Under the pieces are notes generated by a model. That model saw nothing but the letters and a program-made list of their open reading frames with translations, was not told the DNA's origin and did no database searches. Shown piece by piece: positions 1 through 10,201 of a stretch of DNA of 64,000 bases (position 1 is its first letter; every line of letters starts with the position of its first letter). Both the position numbers and the translations under genes were made by a program. Source of the stretch: Lomentospora prolificans (lineage: Eukaryota > Ascomycota > Sordariomycetes > Microascales > Microascaceae); assembly GCA_029532625.1 (NCBI GenBank), contig JARFXM010000003.1, forward strand, positions 3,410,001 to 3,474,000. Direction: 5' to 3'.

Positions 1-201
1 GTGCTCTCGCACGATAAAATGGATGAGGTTTATCTAACCCATGACGCAGCGTCCCTTGGCAAGTCCTCAAGTGCCGATCTCACTAAGCTATACGAAGATA
101 CAAGCAACCTCGTCAGAGATCTGAGGGAAGGAGGCGGTCCGGGAGCCTTCTTCTCTATGCGCGATATTACCAGTGCAATCCCGAAGGCACCACAGCTTTG
201 A
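1..201 (+). CDS. 3' end of an unidentified protein-coding gene (partial)
   Basis: An open frame enters from the left edge and ends at TGA 199-201, giving a 66-residue C-terminal piece. It is hydrophilic, with a D/K/L-rich helical stretch followed by a glycine patch and the ending SAIPKAPQL. The frame is open from base 1, so the true start lies outside the window; the GTG at base 1 is not a credible start. I do not recognise the family. Codon use looks ordinary, and the tail is followed by a non-coding stretch before the convergent gene at 986-1966. It could be a last exon or the end of a longer exon. Confidence 0.45.
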   Translation: MLSHDKMDEVYLTHDAASLGKSSSADLTKLYEDTSNLVRDLREGGGPGAFFSMRDITSAIPKAPQL

Positions 202-985
202 GTTATTCAAATACGTTCACCTCTCTATTCAAGCGAAGACCAGCCGTCTCAATTCATAGTTGAACCTCGTGAAACCACATATGCCGGCGTCTCGCAGACG
301 ATTCATATAGCTTCATCACAACAGAGCCGAAGTCGGTTTTGGATATTATAAATTACTCTCGCCTCCCAATTTCTCCTCTCTTGCCGCTCTATCCGGAGAC
401 TGTTACGCAGGGGCAGCCTTTGTTACAAATGCGGCATGGTTGTTCAAGGGCTGGAGGGACTGGTTACGGGGTGGTAGACAACATGATCTTCCCCTTCCCA
501 CGTATATTGTTGTCGGGACATATGGGAGAACGGAGGGGGGGCTTTAGACTGGAAATCCTTAGTTTTACTCCACGGAGTAATTAGAGAGGAGGACGCGGGC
601 CAGTGATGCATTGTGTATGGTGTTTAGGGTGTTACTCCTTTTCTTTTCTCGATGTTTATACGTACTGATCTTCGCGTGCCCATCCCCTTGCGGCTTTCAA
701 TTTCCTAAGCCCTGGTTTGGGTGTGGTACGGTAATAGCTTGGTATGGAATTGTATTATTGCTGAGTTTGATCGAGTCGTCAGTGGGCGACTGTCAACCGT
801 ACGGAGTACGGGTCCATGTTCTTTCTATACCGGTCTTATCTCTCGTCTATCACACCTTCCTCGTTTGTCGCCGAGGTGTTCACAGTATCGTACAAGCATA
901 GGACATAGTCCTCAGGCACACATCTTTGTGAGGCCGTCCGGTTCCAACCTAGGCTGCCTTGCTGGCCCACTATACACTCCCGCAC
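202..985. other. intergenic, convergent 3' flanks
   Basis: This lies between the tail at 1-201 and the stop of the sam35-like gene on the minus strand, so it should hold two 3' UTRs. Short open frames here have no family resemblance, and those running on past 985 on the plus strand are antisense to sam35. Nothing else is seen. Confidence 0.6.
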
Positions 986-1966
986 CTATCGCATCTCGGG
1001 CCAATACTTCGTTAAAAGCCTCTCCCTATGCGCAACAAGGGCATCAAACCTCCTCAAGAGTTCCGGTAGCTTCGCATCCTCCCACGTCAGCCTCTCGTCT
1101 AGCAAAACATTGGTATACGCAAACACAGAGGCATCGAACAAGGTCGGGCCCTTTTCTTGGAAGAACCAGCCGGTCTCGGAATCACGCAAGCTGTCCTGAA
1201 GTGCAGACAGCGCGACCTGGGCATCGGTGTAGATGTGGGCAACATCGACCGCTTGGCGGCGTGAGGATGCGAGGATCTCCTCTTCCGCCGCGGAGCAGAG
1301 GGCGTGGGCTACCGAGGAGGCGACGGGGTATGGATGGGCGGGGTCGAGGTAGAGAGAGGCGAGGAGGGAAAAGTTGCGGCGGGAGAGGTAGAGGGCGTGG
1401 AGGTAGGCGGGGCGGAGGGCGGAGTCGAGGAGAGAGAGGTAGGTTTCGGCGCGCGGGGGGATGGCGGGGGCTTCGGTGTGGGTGGCGACGTAGGTGGAGA
1501 GCTTGGAGGAAGGGATGGCGGTTTGGCTTGGGGTTAGGAGGAAGGGGAGCGCGCCAGTAGGGGAGGCGTGGTTGTTGGAAGGGTGAAGGTGGAAGGCTAT
1601 GCCCGCTATCCTGAGGTATGTCTGTATTCTACGGGTTAGCACTTTTGCGGGAACGAAATAGAGGGCGAGAGAGAGAGAGACTCTTACCTGCCACTTTAGA
1701 CATGTTGGGTTATAGCTGGGTGCGCCAGACTGGGCAGCCTGCTCGTCGGTAAAGACGAAGAGTATGGGCACGTCCTCAGCGGCGATTGCGCAGCGCGCCG
1801 GGAGCTCGTTCTCGGGGTATGTGTAGATGGGGAAGCGTTTGAAGAGGCGGCGGATGGGTTCGGGAACAGCGAAGATGCTGGTGGAGCGGGAGCGGGTGGC
1901 AGATTGTCGCGGCATGACGGGCACACTGCCCGGTCGGGCTTCAGGCGGGGGTTCGGTGGTTTCCAT
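986..1966 (-). CDS. sam35: Sam35/metaxin-like mitochondrial outer-membrane protein
   Basis: Predicted CDS complement(join(986..1621,1688..1966)), 304 aa. The 66-nt intron (GTAAGA...ACAG) keeps the frame open, so it can be misread as coding; removing it joins CLKWQ to TYLRIAGI. The N-terminus has the fungal Sam35 pattern: a Ser/Pro leader, then IRRLFKRFPIYTYPENELP (about residues 38-56) and a thioredoxin-like half, followed by a helical GST-C-like half ending FDALVAHRERLLTKYW. Sam35 works with Sam50 and Sam37 in sorting beta-barrel proteins into the mitochondrial outer membrane; that role is family knowledge. Length fits the family. A metaxin or other GST-fold protein is the alternative. The ATG at 1966 is the first in frame. 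It diverges from the gene at 3322, and a CACGTGAT element lies 270 bp upstream. Confidence 0.78.
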   Translation of the reverse strand: METTEPPPEARPGSVPVMPRQSATRSRSTSIFAVPEPIRRLFKRFPIYTYPENELPARCAIAAEDVPILFVFTDEQAAQSGAPSYNPTCLKWQVRVSLSLALYFVPAKVLTRRIQTYLRIAGIAFHLHPSNNHASPTGALPFLLTPSQTAIPSSKLSTYVATHTEAPAIPPRAETYLSLLDSALRPAYLHALYLSRRNFSLLASLYLDPAHPYPVASSVAHALCSAAEEEILASSRRQAVDVAHIYTDAQVALSALQDSLRDSETGWFFQEKGPTLFDASVFAYTNVLLDERLTWEDAKLPELLRRFDALVAHRERLLTKYWPEMR

Positions 1967-2100
1967 TTACGTGACTAGAGATACGAACTAGTGGTGGATT
2001 AAATGTAGAGGGAAATGGACAATGGGGTGGCCGATTTGGAAGCGAGCTCTTGGTGTCGATCGATCTGGGTGGCCCTTCTTTTTAACAATTCTTTTTTTCT

Positions 2101-2131
<31 letters not shown>

Positions 2132-3321
2132 GACCCAGACGTACGAAGTATCACTGATTGAAAGAGCTTAATTCGGCCGCGGGTTGTTTCTCGCAAGCTA
2201 CATGATGAGTAAGCAGGAGCTAGCCACAATAACCTTCAACACGTGATTAGCTAATTCTCAGCTCAAACGGCGAGCCAGCCATCACAAAAGCGTTGGTACG
2301 AAGGTAGCTTTCCTAATAATCCATATGGACTCGCCGCATTTTTTGAAGGTTGGCGCTTGGAATGTACATTGAATCATTGAATCTGCATTCGAAGCTAAGC
2401 AAGCTCCGTTTAAATGGAGTTCCCAAGATCCCCACGAGTGCCTAATCTAATCAACGCCGTACGAGCTCAGCTGCATCACGGCCATTCGGATAGAATATTG
2501 GACACCGACAGGTTGTCTCCTGCAGCCGATTCGGTTTCCGTTTTCCCACCCACACCCCGCGTAGCTGTGATGCTTACTGATACGGGTTCATGAAGGGAAC
2601 ACTGGCCCGTCTGTCCTTCGCAAGCGGTCAGCCCAGCCACGTACCCTGACCACTCAAGCCTGGCCTGGCGGCCCCTCGTCAGCCATGATAGGACCATTTC
2701 GCCGTTCGCTTTGCTCCGCTTCGCCAGCTTGCTGGACATGCAGGTTGCCCCAACTGAAGACCATTGTTGATCTGTAGGATTACCGTACCGTTACCATGAG
2801 GCTTCTTTTTTATCGGTCCGAGGAGCCTCGGGGCCTTGTCCTCTTTTCCTCACTGAATATCCTCCTCACCGTCGATCAAGAGCAAGCTTCCCCGCAAATG
2901 TGAAAAATGTCTTGGGGTATAAGCAGAAACCAATTTGGTTGTGAAGAAATCCTCCCGTTCTAGCGAATTTGCGAGTGGGAACAACATTACTGTCAAGAGT
3001 TAAGATTCCAAGATACCTTTCTCAGACCTCGCGGACATTTGACCCTTCCTATCGCGACGCATCGCAAATTCGATTGAAAACTCCTGGTGCGGCGATTCCA
3101 CACTCAACTCCTCACCATCTTGGCCATCTACTCCATCGGAACAGTTAAAGTCAAGTCTAGACATAAAAGACTCTAAATAGCCCGTTTTACACGCCCACAC
3201 CTTTCAATCTGGCGAGCTCGACCTGCTTGCTAGCTATTTTTTGCATTCAAGTTGACTAGCTTATACCGAGAGGACAATAATATTGATCAAATTGGCCGGT
3301 TCTACAAGGAAGCTCATCAAA
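1967..3321. other. divergent promoter region with T26 tract
   Basis: This 1.35-kb spacer lies between the starts of sam35 (minus) and the cysteine-rich membrane protein (plus). It holds an uninterrupted T run at 2106-2131 and an E-box at 2240-2245. No convincing coding frame is seen. Confidence 0.6.
2240..2245 (-). promoter_or_regulatory. E-box / CDEI-like site upstream of sam35
   Basis: The site is CACGTG followed by AT; on the minus strand it reads ATCACGTG, matching the RTCACRTG consensus of Cbf1-type bHLH factors. It lies 274 bp upstream of the sam35 start. A single hexamer can occur by chance. Confidence 0.3.
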
Positions 3322-4625
3322 ATGGCTGCTAGTATACCGGCCCCCTTACTTTTCCCCGTCCTACTGTCACTATTTTGTAGCAGTGCGGCGCAAGAATATG
3401 GATATATTGAACTTCCCGAACCTACCCTCATGCCCAGGTATTACCTAGGCGACCCGCGGCCCACGCTACAGAAAAGACAGAATAAATGCGAAGAGGGCCA
3501 TCATCAGTGTAAGTACGCCTCCCTTTTCCTGCCTCAACTTCCCCGCTCCCTTTCCATTGACGGTTCGTACCAGGTGTCGACGTCGGCTTTGCAGACACAT
3601 GCTGCGCCGATGACAGATACTGCTATGTCGATCACGTCGCCGTGACAGCTCGCTGTTGTCCTCTAGAACTAAATTGCGATAGCACCTGTGGCTCACTACA
3701 GTACTACTGCCCCTCGACCACCTCAATTGTCAACGCGGAATCGACGGTGGCCTCTGTTGTACCGGCGTGTTGCTCGCGCGCCTGCACGTCCAAAGGCTTT
3801 TACCGATGTGAGGAATCCGCCGGTGGACAGTGTTGTCCGTACGGCAACGTTTGCGCCAACTCCCTCTGCTTATCTACCAAGACGACTGCTCCCGCTCCGC
3901 GAGTGACGGCTCTTGACGAGGGGTGCACTACGAGCCAAACGAAATGTGATGACGGGCAAGGATGCTGTAACGTCTGGCAAGTTTGCACGAGCCTCTCCGG
4001 CTCCCCCGTATGTGCTCCCGGCCCATCCATGACGACAGTCTGGGGTCAAGAAGAGGACGACAGCGGAACGCTTTCCGACGGAGCGAAGGCCGGAATCGGC
4101 GCCGGAGTCGCGATAGGCGCGTCCGCTGCTACGGCAGGCTTGACCTGGCTATGGCTGTCGAGAAGGCGCCGGGCTCGCGCGATGGCTAATGCTGCCTCAA
4201 GCGGAGAGGAAGAGTTTATGGAGGAAGCCGTCGGATCGCCCGACCCGCCGACGACGAGCGGCCTCACGCGAGACTACTTTGGCCCCAATGCCGTAGATGG
4301 GCCCCTTACAGAGCGTGACGGAGACGAAGCGCTGACGCCGGGCCAGAGGGACCGGGGCGTCCCCGCTCAACCTCATGCACCCGAGGATATCGCGGCACCG
4401 GTAGAGATAGATTCACGTAACATTTCCGCTCCGGTGGCTTCCGAGCGAGCCTCTCCGTCGCCTCTACCGCCGTTCGATGCTACTACGCCCGAGACGCCTG
4501 AACACCGCGCCGAGCTCTATGGGTCTGAAGTGATCCCTCTGGTTGTCGAAGCCCCTGGGAATGAGGCTCCTTCGCGGGCTGCATCACCGGAATCCGAAGC
4601 ACCAAAATCACCAAAGACGAAATAA
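3322..4625 (+). CDS. 24-cysteine secreted/type I single-pass membrane protein
   Basis: Predicted CDS join(3322..3508,3574..4625), 412 aa, with a 65-nt intron (GTAAGT...CCAG) splitting a Cys codon. The ATG at 3322 gives a clean signal peptide (residues 1-23, ending SSAA). A Lys-Arg pair at 51-52 looks like a Kex2 site. The ectodomain (about 56-205) holds 24 cysteines, many as CC pairs (DTCCADD, ARCCP, QCCPYG, QGCCN), an even number consistent with a disulfide-rich fold. An acidic linker leads to a Gly/Ala-rich membrane helix at 235-257, followed by SRRRRAR as stop-transfer. The cytoplasmic tail (about 155 residues) is acidic, Pro/Ser-rich and probably disordered. The layout resembles fungal wall-facing surface proteins, but I recognise no named family. 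It is divergent from sam35 and convergent with cdc14. Confidence 0.75.
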
Positions 4626-5075
4626 GCTTGTGTGCGGAGAAAAGAATTTCTTCTTGTAATATGGGAAAATTTGTCAAACACCTGTCTATAATGAACGCCT
4701 AGCACGTAATGAAGAAGTTCCTCCAGAAAATATCCCGTTCCATGAGAAGTTTTGAAAGCCCAAACATAAAAGGAAAAAGAGAAAAAAAAAAAAAAAACGC
4801 CTTCGACATGAAAGGGACAGTCCGCATCGATATTAATTGTACAAGGAGGGCATCAACACGTATTTCGAGCTCGATACGAATGCCCCGAATCGCCCATGGC
4901 GGAAAGATGGATGCAGAAAAGCCCTCCAAAAAGAACTTTTTCCGAAGCGGCCAGAGGGCCAAAAATAGATGATGGTGAAGGAAAAGAAAAAAAGGGATGA
5001 AAAAGCAATACAGAGGAAAGATGGGGATGGCGCGCAAACCTATCAAGGTTTCACCGAGCCTGCACAGCGAGCCAT
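4626..5075. other. convergent 3' flanks, purine-rich
   Basis: This is the 3' spacer between the membrane-protein gene and the cdc14 stop. It is rich in A and G on the plus strand and has an A16 run at about 4782-4797. No coding feature is seen. Confidence 0.6.
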
Positions 5076-6001
5076 TCAACTGATGGCGCCGCCAAAAGGC
5101 GTGCACGTCCTCAGATCCTTAACGAGGTCCTCAACGCTGCTGAGGTGTTGACCGAGCATCTCCTGCTTCTCTTCAGTGGTGAGGGTGTACTCAAACTCTG
5201 GGGACTGCTTGGTGCCGTTGGCGCCGCCGAAAGCGCCTGCGAGTTTGCTGGGGCTGCGCTGCAACATGGCTGGGACGGAGGCCCGCGCACCAGCTTTGGG
5301 AATGGAGGGGACTTCGGGCATGAGGTAGAAGTAGAGGAACTCGACGAGCTTCAGTTTGACCTCGCGGGGGGTTGATCGGGACTTGAAAAGAGATGTGATG
5401 GTAAGGAGACCGTCAAGGGCCTCGAAGGTGCGAGTGTTTCGTGGCATGTCGATGAGGGCTGCGACGAGCACGAGAAGTGTAGCGGACTGGATTGCGGGGC
5501 AGTTAACCGGCTCCAGAAGATCGAGAAGTAGCTGGAGGTCATGATGTGAGTACTCCGAGTTGCTGATCTGGTATTTTTGGGATGCCTTACGTTCATGTTC
5601 TGCTCTCTAGAAAAGAGCGCCTTGCTAGGTGGGTGAAGCAGGAGAATACCCTGAACAAGATCCAACGTTCCGAGAATCAAGAGGTCGTTTTGGCCGTCGT
5701 TGTAACCCCGACCCATCAGCCTGTCGAGAGTACTCACGAGCCGCATGGTGACATTCCACTCAAATCCTTCCTGGAGCTTGAAGAATTCGCGGAATGCAGG
5801 ATCGGCGGAGAGTTCGGCGAGGCTCTTCTTGCGCGAGGAGGAGGGAGACGATGGAGGGGATTCGTTGTTTTCCTGGTCGTCGTCGGGCGTGGAGAGGCAG
5901 ATCTGGGCGAGGAGACCTTCGACTTGTCGTAAGCCCTTTCGGATCTTAGGCCCATCGAAGGAGGAAAGATTGTCAAAGGCGAGAGAAAGTAGAGCCTCCA
6001 T
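5076..6001 (-). CDS. cdc14: Cdc14 (SIN-type cell division control protein, not the phosphatase)
   Basis: Predicted CDS complement(join(5076..5531,5591..6001)), 288 aa. The 59-nt intron (GTAAGG...CCAG) lies between REQNMN and LLLDLLEPVNCPAIQSATLL. The protein matches the fungal Cdc14/Sid1-partner family: an N-terminal MEALLSLAFDNLSSFDGPKIR, a Ser/Pro loop, a central helical block (LGTLDLVQGILLLHPPSKALF) and the conserved NTRTFEALDGLL, KLKLVEFLYFYLMPE and C-terminal VEDLVKDLRTCTPFGG. In fission yeast Cdc14 binds the kinase Sid1 in the septation initiation network at the spindle pole body; that role is inferred from the family. Length is normal. It diverges from the GGPP synthase gene across 2.2 kb. 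The name is shared with an unrelated phosphatase; no CX5R motif is present here. Confidence 0.88.
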
Positions 6002-8165
6002 TGGGTCTGATGTTTGGGATGTTGTGTGGAATAAGGTAAACAGAGTTTGTATCTCGGCGGTGGAGTCGTAGCTTGAAGCTTCCTAGCAGGGAACTGAGTG
6101 AACCTTTTCCTTCTCCCTTTCTGCTCGAGAATTCCAAACAATGTTTTCGGATTCGATATCGTTGATGCGTGCTTTATTTCACAGTCATGCGTAGTGGTAA
6201 TAAGCGGGAGGGCGATAATAAGAGGGAGGGTGCGTTGGAGGTGGTTTGTTTGTAAAAGGAACAAGACAGACAACTAGGATTAATACAGAAGCAAAGCAAA
6301 AGCAAAAACAGGGTATCAAAATGTGTGAAAGAGAATGAGGCTGCTCCTGAGAGAAAAGGAAAGTAGAAGGGGTTTGTGAGGCTATCGTGAGCTAGATGCA
6401 TTGAGTCTAATATCATAGCTCTCCCGCCTTTGCACCAATGCGACAGGTTTGTTTTTTCAGGATGCGCCAGCACTGGCACAGCAACCGAGTTGCGTCAAGG
6501 AGACCTTGGGTGGGGCAGAATTATCTGGAGCATTTAAAGTGGGTGCATTAGGCCTGGAGCAGAGGAGAAGTACCAAGAGTTGCATGGCGCTGAATCAACT
6601 CGTCATGTTTCACACTAGGGTGTAGTAACACGTGACAAAACACGTGAGGTCCTGAGCTGCAGTGTTTGATTAGAATTTATGGTAATAATTGGGCGCTCTG
6701 GGGCTGGGCATCTGAGCGGCTGCCATGGAGACCAGGGTGCAAGCTGAATGCATGGCTAATTCAGCCAGAGACCGATTGTCAAACAAGAAGAAAAAGAAAA
6801 AAAATTGGGGGAACAAGATCCCGCTTTTCTCGCGAGCCGTGGCTGGGATCTCGTCTCTAGTCGCTTCCTCAAGACAGGCGCACACTCGCTTGCCAAGTAC
6901 GCGTATCACAGAAGAAGCCTGGTCAATCCTGTTGTTGAGACATCAATTGATTCCATTCTCGGCAGATCAGACCACAGCGGACCCCACAAACGAGGAGCTC
7001 GGCCGGAACTGGACCTCACAGAAGATCTGATGCTCGTGCCTAACCAGGATTTCTGAACTGCTGCCTTGGGCCTGCACCAATGCACACCATTCAGATATAA
7101 AGTCCTAGATTAATTTCCATGGCATCAGCGAAGCTAGGAGCACAAGACGTGTCATCATTCGCCAGCAGAGGGGGAAAAGTACGCGTATTGCCCGGCTGTC
7201 GAGATGACTTGAGGTGATTGTGGACCTTCGTCTCGACATTCTCTCCCAACAGTTTTTTTCGCTTTCTTTTTCACTTCGCTGTTGCCAATGGTCTTTGCCT
7301 GGCGCTTTGATCGATCCGCCCCTCCATTCAGGCGCTTTCCGCCAGGCCCGCCAGCGTCTTGTTTGGTTGATAATTGTGTCAGCATAGATGTCAATGCTGC
7401 CCCCTGGTTATTGGTCCCAGTTTCACATGTCCTTGAATGTCCAGGGCCTTGGATCAACATTGATGCTTTTAGCTTCACTTCGCACAATGTCTATCCTCTA
7501 GTGCCCACCCCCACCAAATTCAGGTAAGAGTAGCGCCGCTCCATCCTCCACAACCCATCAGATGCTGGCGCCGGCGCGGTTTAGCGTTCAACCTCCTCGA
7601 CTTTGGAGCACTGAATTGGAGATCTGATCGGCGGGAGGTGCACAAAGTATTCCATACTACAATGTAGAGAGGCTTGCGGTTGCGACGGTGCTTGGGTGCT
7701 TGGGTGCCCACCCTTGTTCGTGTGGAATACATCTTGTGAACCAACCACGCAGCCGCGAATGAAAAGAGAAGAGGTCCAGGTTCCCTGCCTCATCGAGACC
7801 TTCTTTCCACCTAGCTTAAATCGTCCTTCCCCATAGCCAAAGTCCTCGGAACTGCCACTCCACCACACCACCATCTTCACATTTTCCATCTTGCCCAATC
7901 CGCTCCTGGTTTTATTTCGCTGCCTTGCTGCTCCTATCTAGCAACCCCTCCAGCTCCAGCCACTGGCAATCCCGAGCCTTATCAACTTTAGTAAGACGTC
8001 CAGCAGCCTTGCTACGTTGCCAGTTCCCCGCAGCCTACTGGTGTACGTATGTGTGTGTGGACTGTGCTGTGCCCACCAAGCTAGGAACAAAAATACCCCG
8101 AAGGAAGCGGGATCAAAAAAAAACCGGAGAACGAAGCAAAGCGAAGCGAAACAAAGCTTTAAATC
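6002..8165. other. divergent promoter region, cdc14 / GGPP synthase
   Basis: This is a 2.16-kb spacer between two divergent starts. It contains a pair of CACGTG elements at 6629-6646 and a CT-rich stretch before the GGPP synthase start that probably includes its leader. Short frames here show no family resemblance. Confidence 0.6.
6629..6646. promoter_or_regulatory. paired E-boxes (two CACGTG 12 bp apart)
   Basis: CACGTG occurs at 6629-6634 and again at 6641-6646, separated by ACAAAA. The first also fits RTCACRTG on the minus strand. Paired hexamers one helical turn apart suggest a bHLH binding site in the cdc14/GGPP-synthase divergent promoter; the factor and target are not known from sequence. 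Confidence 0.4.
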
Positions 8166-9383
8166 ATGTCCATCACAAATACAAACACGCTCTCCTCCTT
8201 CTTACACTCACCCAACCCAATTCCTCCTCGAACCTCCTCCCACGGCCGACACCGCGCTAGCTCCTCCCTCAGCCACGTCGTCTCTGGCAGCAGCAACCTA
8301 CGACCTGCCACCGCCGAACCTTTCCCGAACCTCGCCACTCCTGCTACCGCCGACTGGCACTCCTCCTCCCACTCCCAACGAACTCGCCGAAAGCCATCCA
8401 TCGCCTCCACCTCCTTCCTTGTCAATATGCAGCCGCTACCGCCGCCCGACCCTTCACGTTATGCCCACGAGGACCTAGATTTCACAAAGAAGAAGACGTG
8501 GTCGCAGGAGAAGGAGAAGGCCATCTGCGGGCCCTTCGACTACCTCTTTGCGCACCCCGGGAAGGATTTCCGCTCCCAGCTTATAAACTCGCTGGATGCC
8601 TGGTTAGAAGTCCCCCAGGAGAGCCTTGAGATCATCACGAAGGTCGTGGGTATGCTGCATACCGCATCCCTCCTGATCGATGACGTTGAGGACTCTTCGT
8701 CGCTAAGGCGAGGCTTGCCCGTGGCGCACAACATCTTTGGCGTCGCACAAACCATCAACTCCGCAAACTACATCTACTTTTGCGCCCTGCAAGAACTGCA
8801 GAAGCTTAAGAACCCCAAGGCCATCACTACCTATGCCGAAGAGCTGCTCCATCTACACCGCGGCCAAGGCATGGACCTCTTCTGGAGGGACACCCTCACC
8901 TGCCCCACTGAGGAGGACTACCTGGAGATGGTCGGCAACAAGACTGGTGGCCTCTTCCGCCTAGGAATCAAGCTCATGCAGGCCGAGTCTCGCTCCCTTG
9001 TCGACTGTGTGCCCCTCGTCAATCTCATCGGCCTCATTTTCCAGATCCGCGACGACTACATGAACCTTTCGTCCCCCGAATACGTCCAGAACAAAGGCCT
9101 CTGCGAGGACCTAACCGAGGGAAAATTTTCCTTTCCCATCATCCACAGCATACGCTCCGATCCCTCGAACCTACAACTCATCAACATCCTCGGCCAAAAA
9201 ACTGCCGATCCTGATGTTAAGCGCTACGCCGTAACCTACATGGAAGGCACGGGTAGTTTCGAGTATACCCGAAAGGTCGTCAATGTACTTATCGAACGCG
9301 CGAGAAAGCTCGCTTTTGAGATAGACGAAGGGCGGGGTAAGACAGAGGGCATTCTCAAGATTTTGGACAAAATGGTAATTTAA
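8166..9383 (+). CDS. ggs1: geranylgeranyl diphosphate synthase
   Basis: Single-exon CDS, 405 aa. Trans-prenyltransferases of this family condense farnesyl/dimethylallyl and isopentenyl diphosphates to C20 GGPP for protein geranylgeranylation and related lipids. The first Asp-rich motif is at 172-176 (LIDDVEDSSSLRRG), the second at 296-300 (FQIRDDYMNL), with KTGGLFRLGIKLM between them and DLTEGKFSFPIIH after. The catalytic domain starts near residue 110. About 87 residues of Ser/Pro/Thr-rich sequence precede MQPLPPPD, which could be an alternative start at residue 88 or hold an organelle-targeting extension. Neighbours (cdc14, a peroxin) give no sign of a terpene cluster, so a housekeeping role is inferred. 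A T26 tract follows the stop. Confidence 0.93.
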   Translation: MSITNTNTLSSFLHSPNPIPPRTSSHGRHRASSSLSHVVSGSSNLRPATAEPFPNLATPATADWHSSSHSQRTRRKPSIASTSFLVNMQPLPPPDPSRYAHEDLDFTKKKTWSQEKEKAICGPFDYLFAHPGKDFRSQLINSLDAWLEVPQESLEIITKVVGMLHTASLLIDDVEDSSSLRRGLPVAHNIFGVAQTINSANYIYFCALQELQKLKNPKAITTYAEELLHLHRGQGMDLFWRDTLTCPTEEDYLEMVGNKTGGLFRLGIKLMQAESRSLVDCVPLVNLIGLIFQIRDDYMNLSSPEYVQNKGLCEDLTEGKFSFPIIHSIRSDPSNLQLINILGQKTADPDVKRYAVTYMEGTGSFEYTRKVVNVLIERARKLAFEIDEGRGKTEGILKILDKMVI

Positions 9384-10201
9384 AAGGAGACGGACAATTT
9401 TGGGAATATCAACTATCCATGGTGGGGCACGCGGGGTTGTTCAAATCATGACGTTGGCAACGCATTTCATGACTACAGGATCTCATGCGAGGGCTTGTGA
9501 GGCTCAACGGAAATCCCTTTCAGTGATTCTAGTAGCTACTATGTTCCTTTTCTTTCTTTCGTTTCTTTTTTTTTTTTTTTTTTTTTTTTTTCAATCTTCT
9601 CTCCTCCATCCTTCACTTGTCTCAAATGTATGGGCATGATGGGGAATTCCTAACCCCACTCCTAAGGCTTGAGATGATGATCCATGTACATTATGAGCGT
9701 TCTCGGCTATGAAATTGGGCGCTTTTTTCTTCGAAGATACCTCAATATAATGGCTTTTCATTTCCCCGCAAAGACAGAATATCTTGGTAGATCTGCAATT
9801 GCGTCCAAGGACCGAAGACCCCGTGTTGTGAGCCCGGGAGCTCAAGACGGGAACAAAGCTAGATGCCCGCCACTACCACTTCATCGGTCAGGAATGCGTT
9901 GCCGGATATGGCCACAGTTCTTAGACCTACCTGGCTCTGGAAAATGATGCGGACTCAGAACAGAATCCCTCAACAGGACTGCCATCCAGTTGGGACTAGA
10001 CCTGGCGATCGACGGGGAAGCTCATCCAATCATCAATATACAGGCCGGGCGAGACATTAACTATCTCATCCTAGCTAACACAGCTCCCATTCGCAGTCTA
10101 AGATTTCTTAGGTTCGACTGTATTAGATATTCATTATTCATAAAAAGGGCTATCCATCCATTAGTTAGGCGCGGCTCCAGACAGCGAGTACTTTACTTCA
10201 T
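9384..10201. other. convergent 3' flanks with T26 tract
   Basis: This is a spacer between the GGPP synthase stop and the peroxin-like gene stop. An uninterrupted T run lies at 9566-9591. Nothing else is seen. Confidence 0.6.

Noticed and set aside
721..1560. Plus-strand 279-codon open frame, Arg/Gly-rich
   Set aside because: It overlaps sam35 on the opposite strand; its Arg/Gly bias is the mirror of GC-rich coding sequence, and sam35 has clear family motifs and a clean intron.
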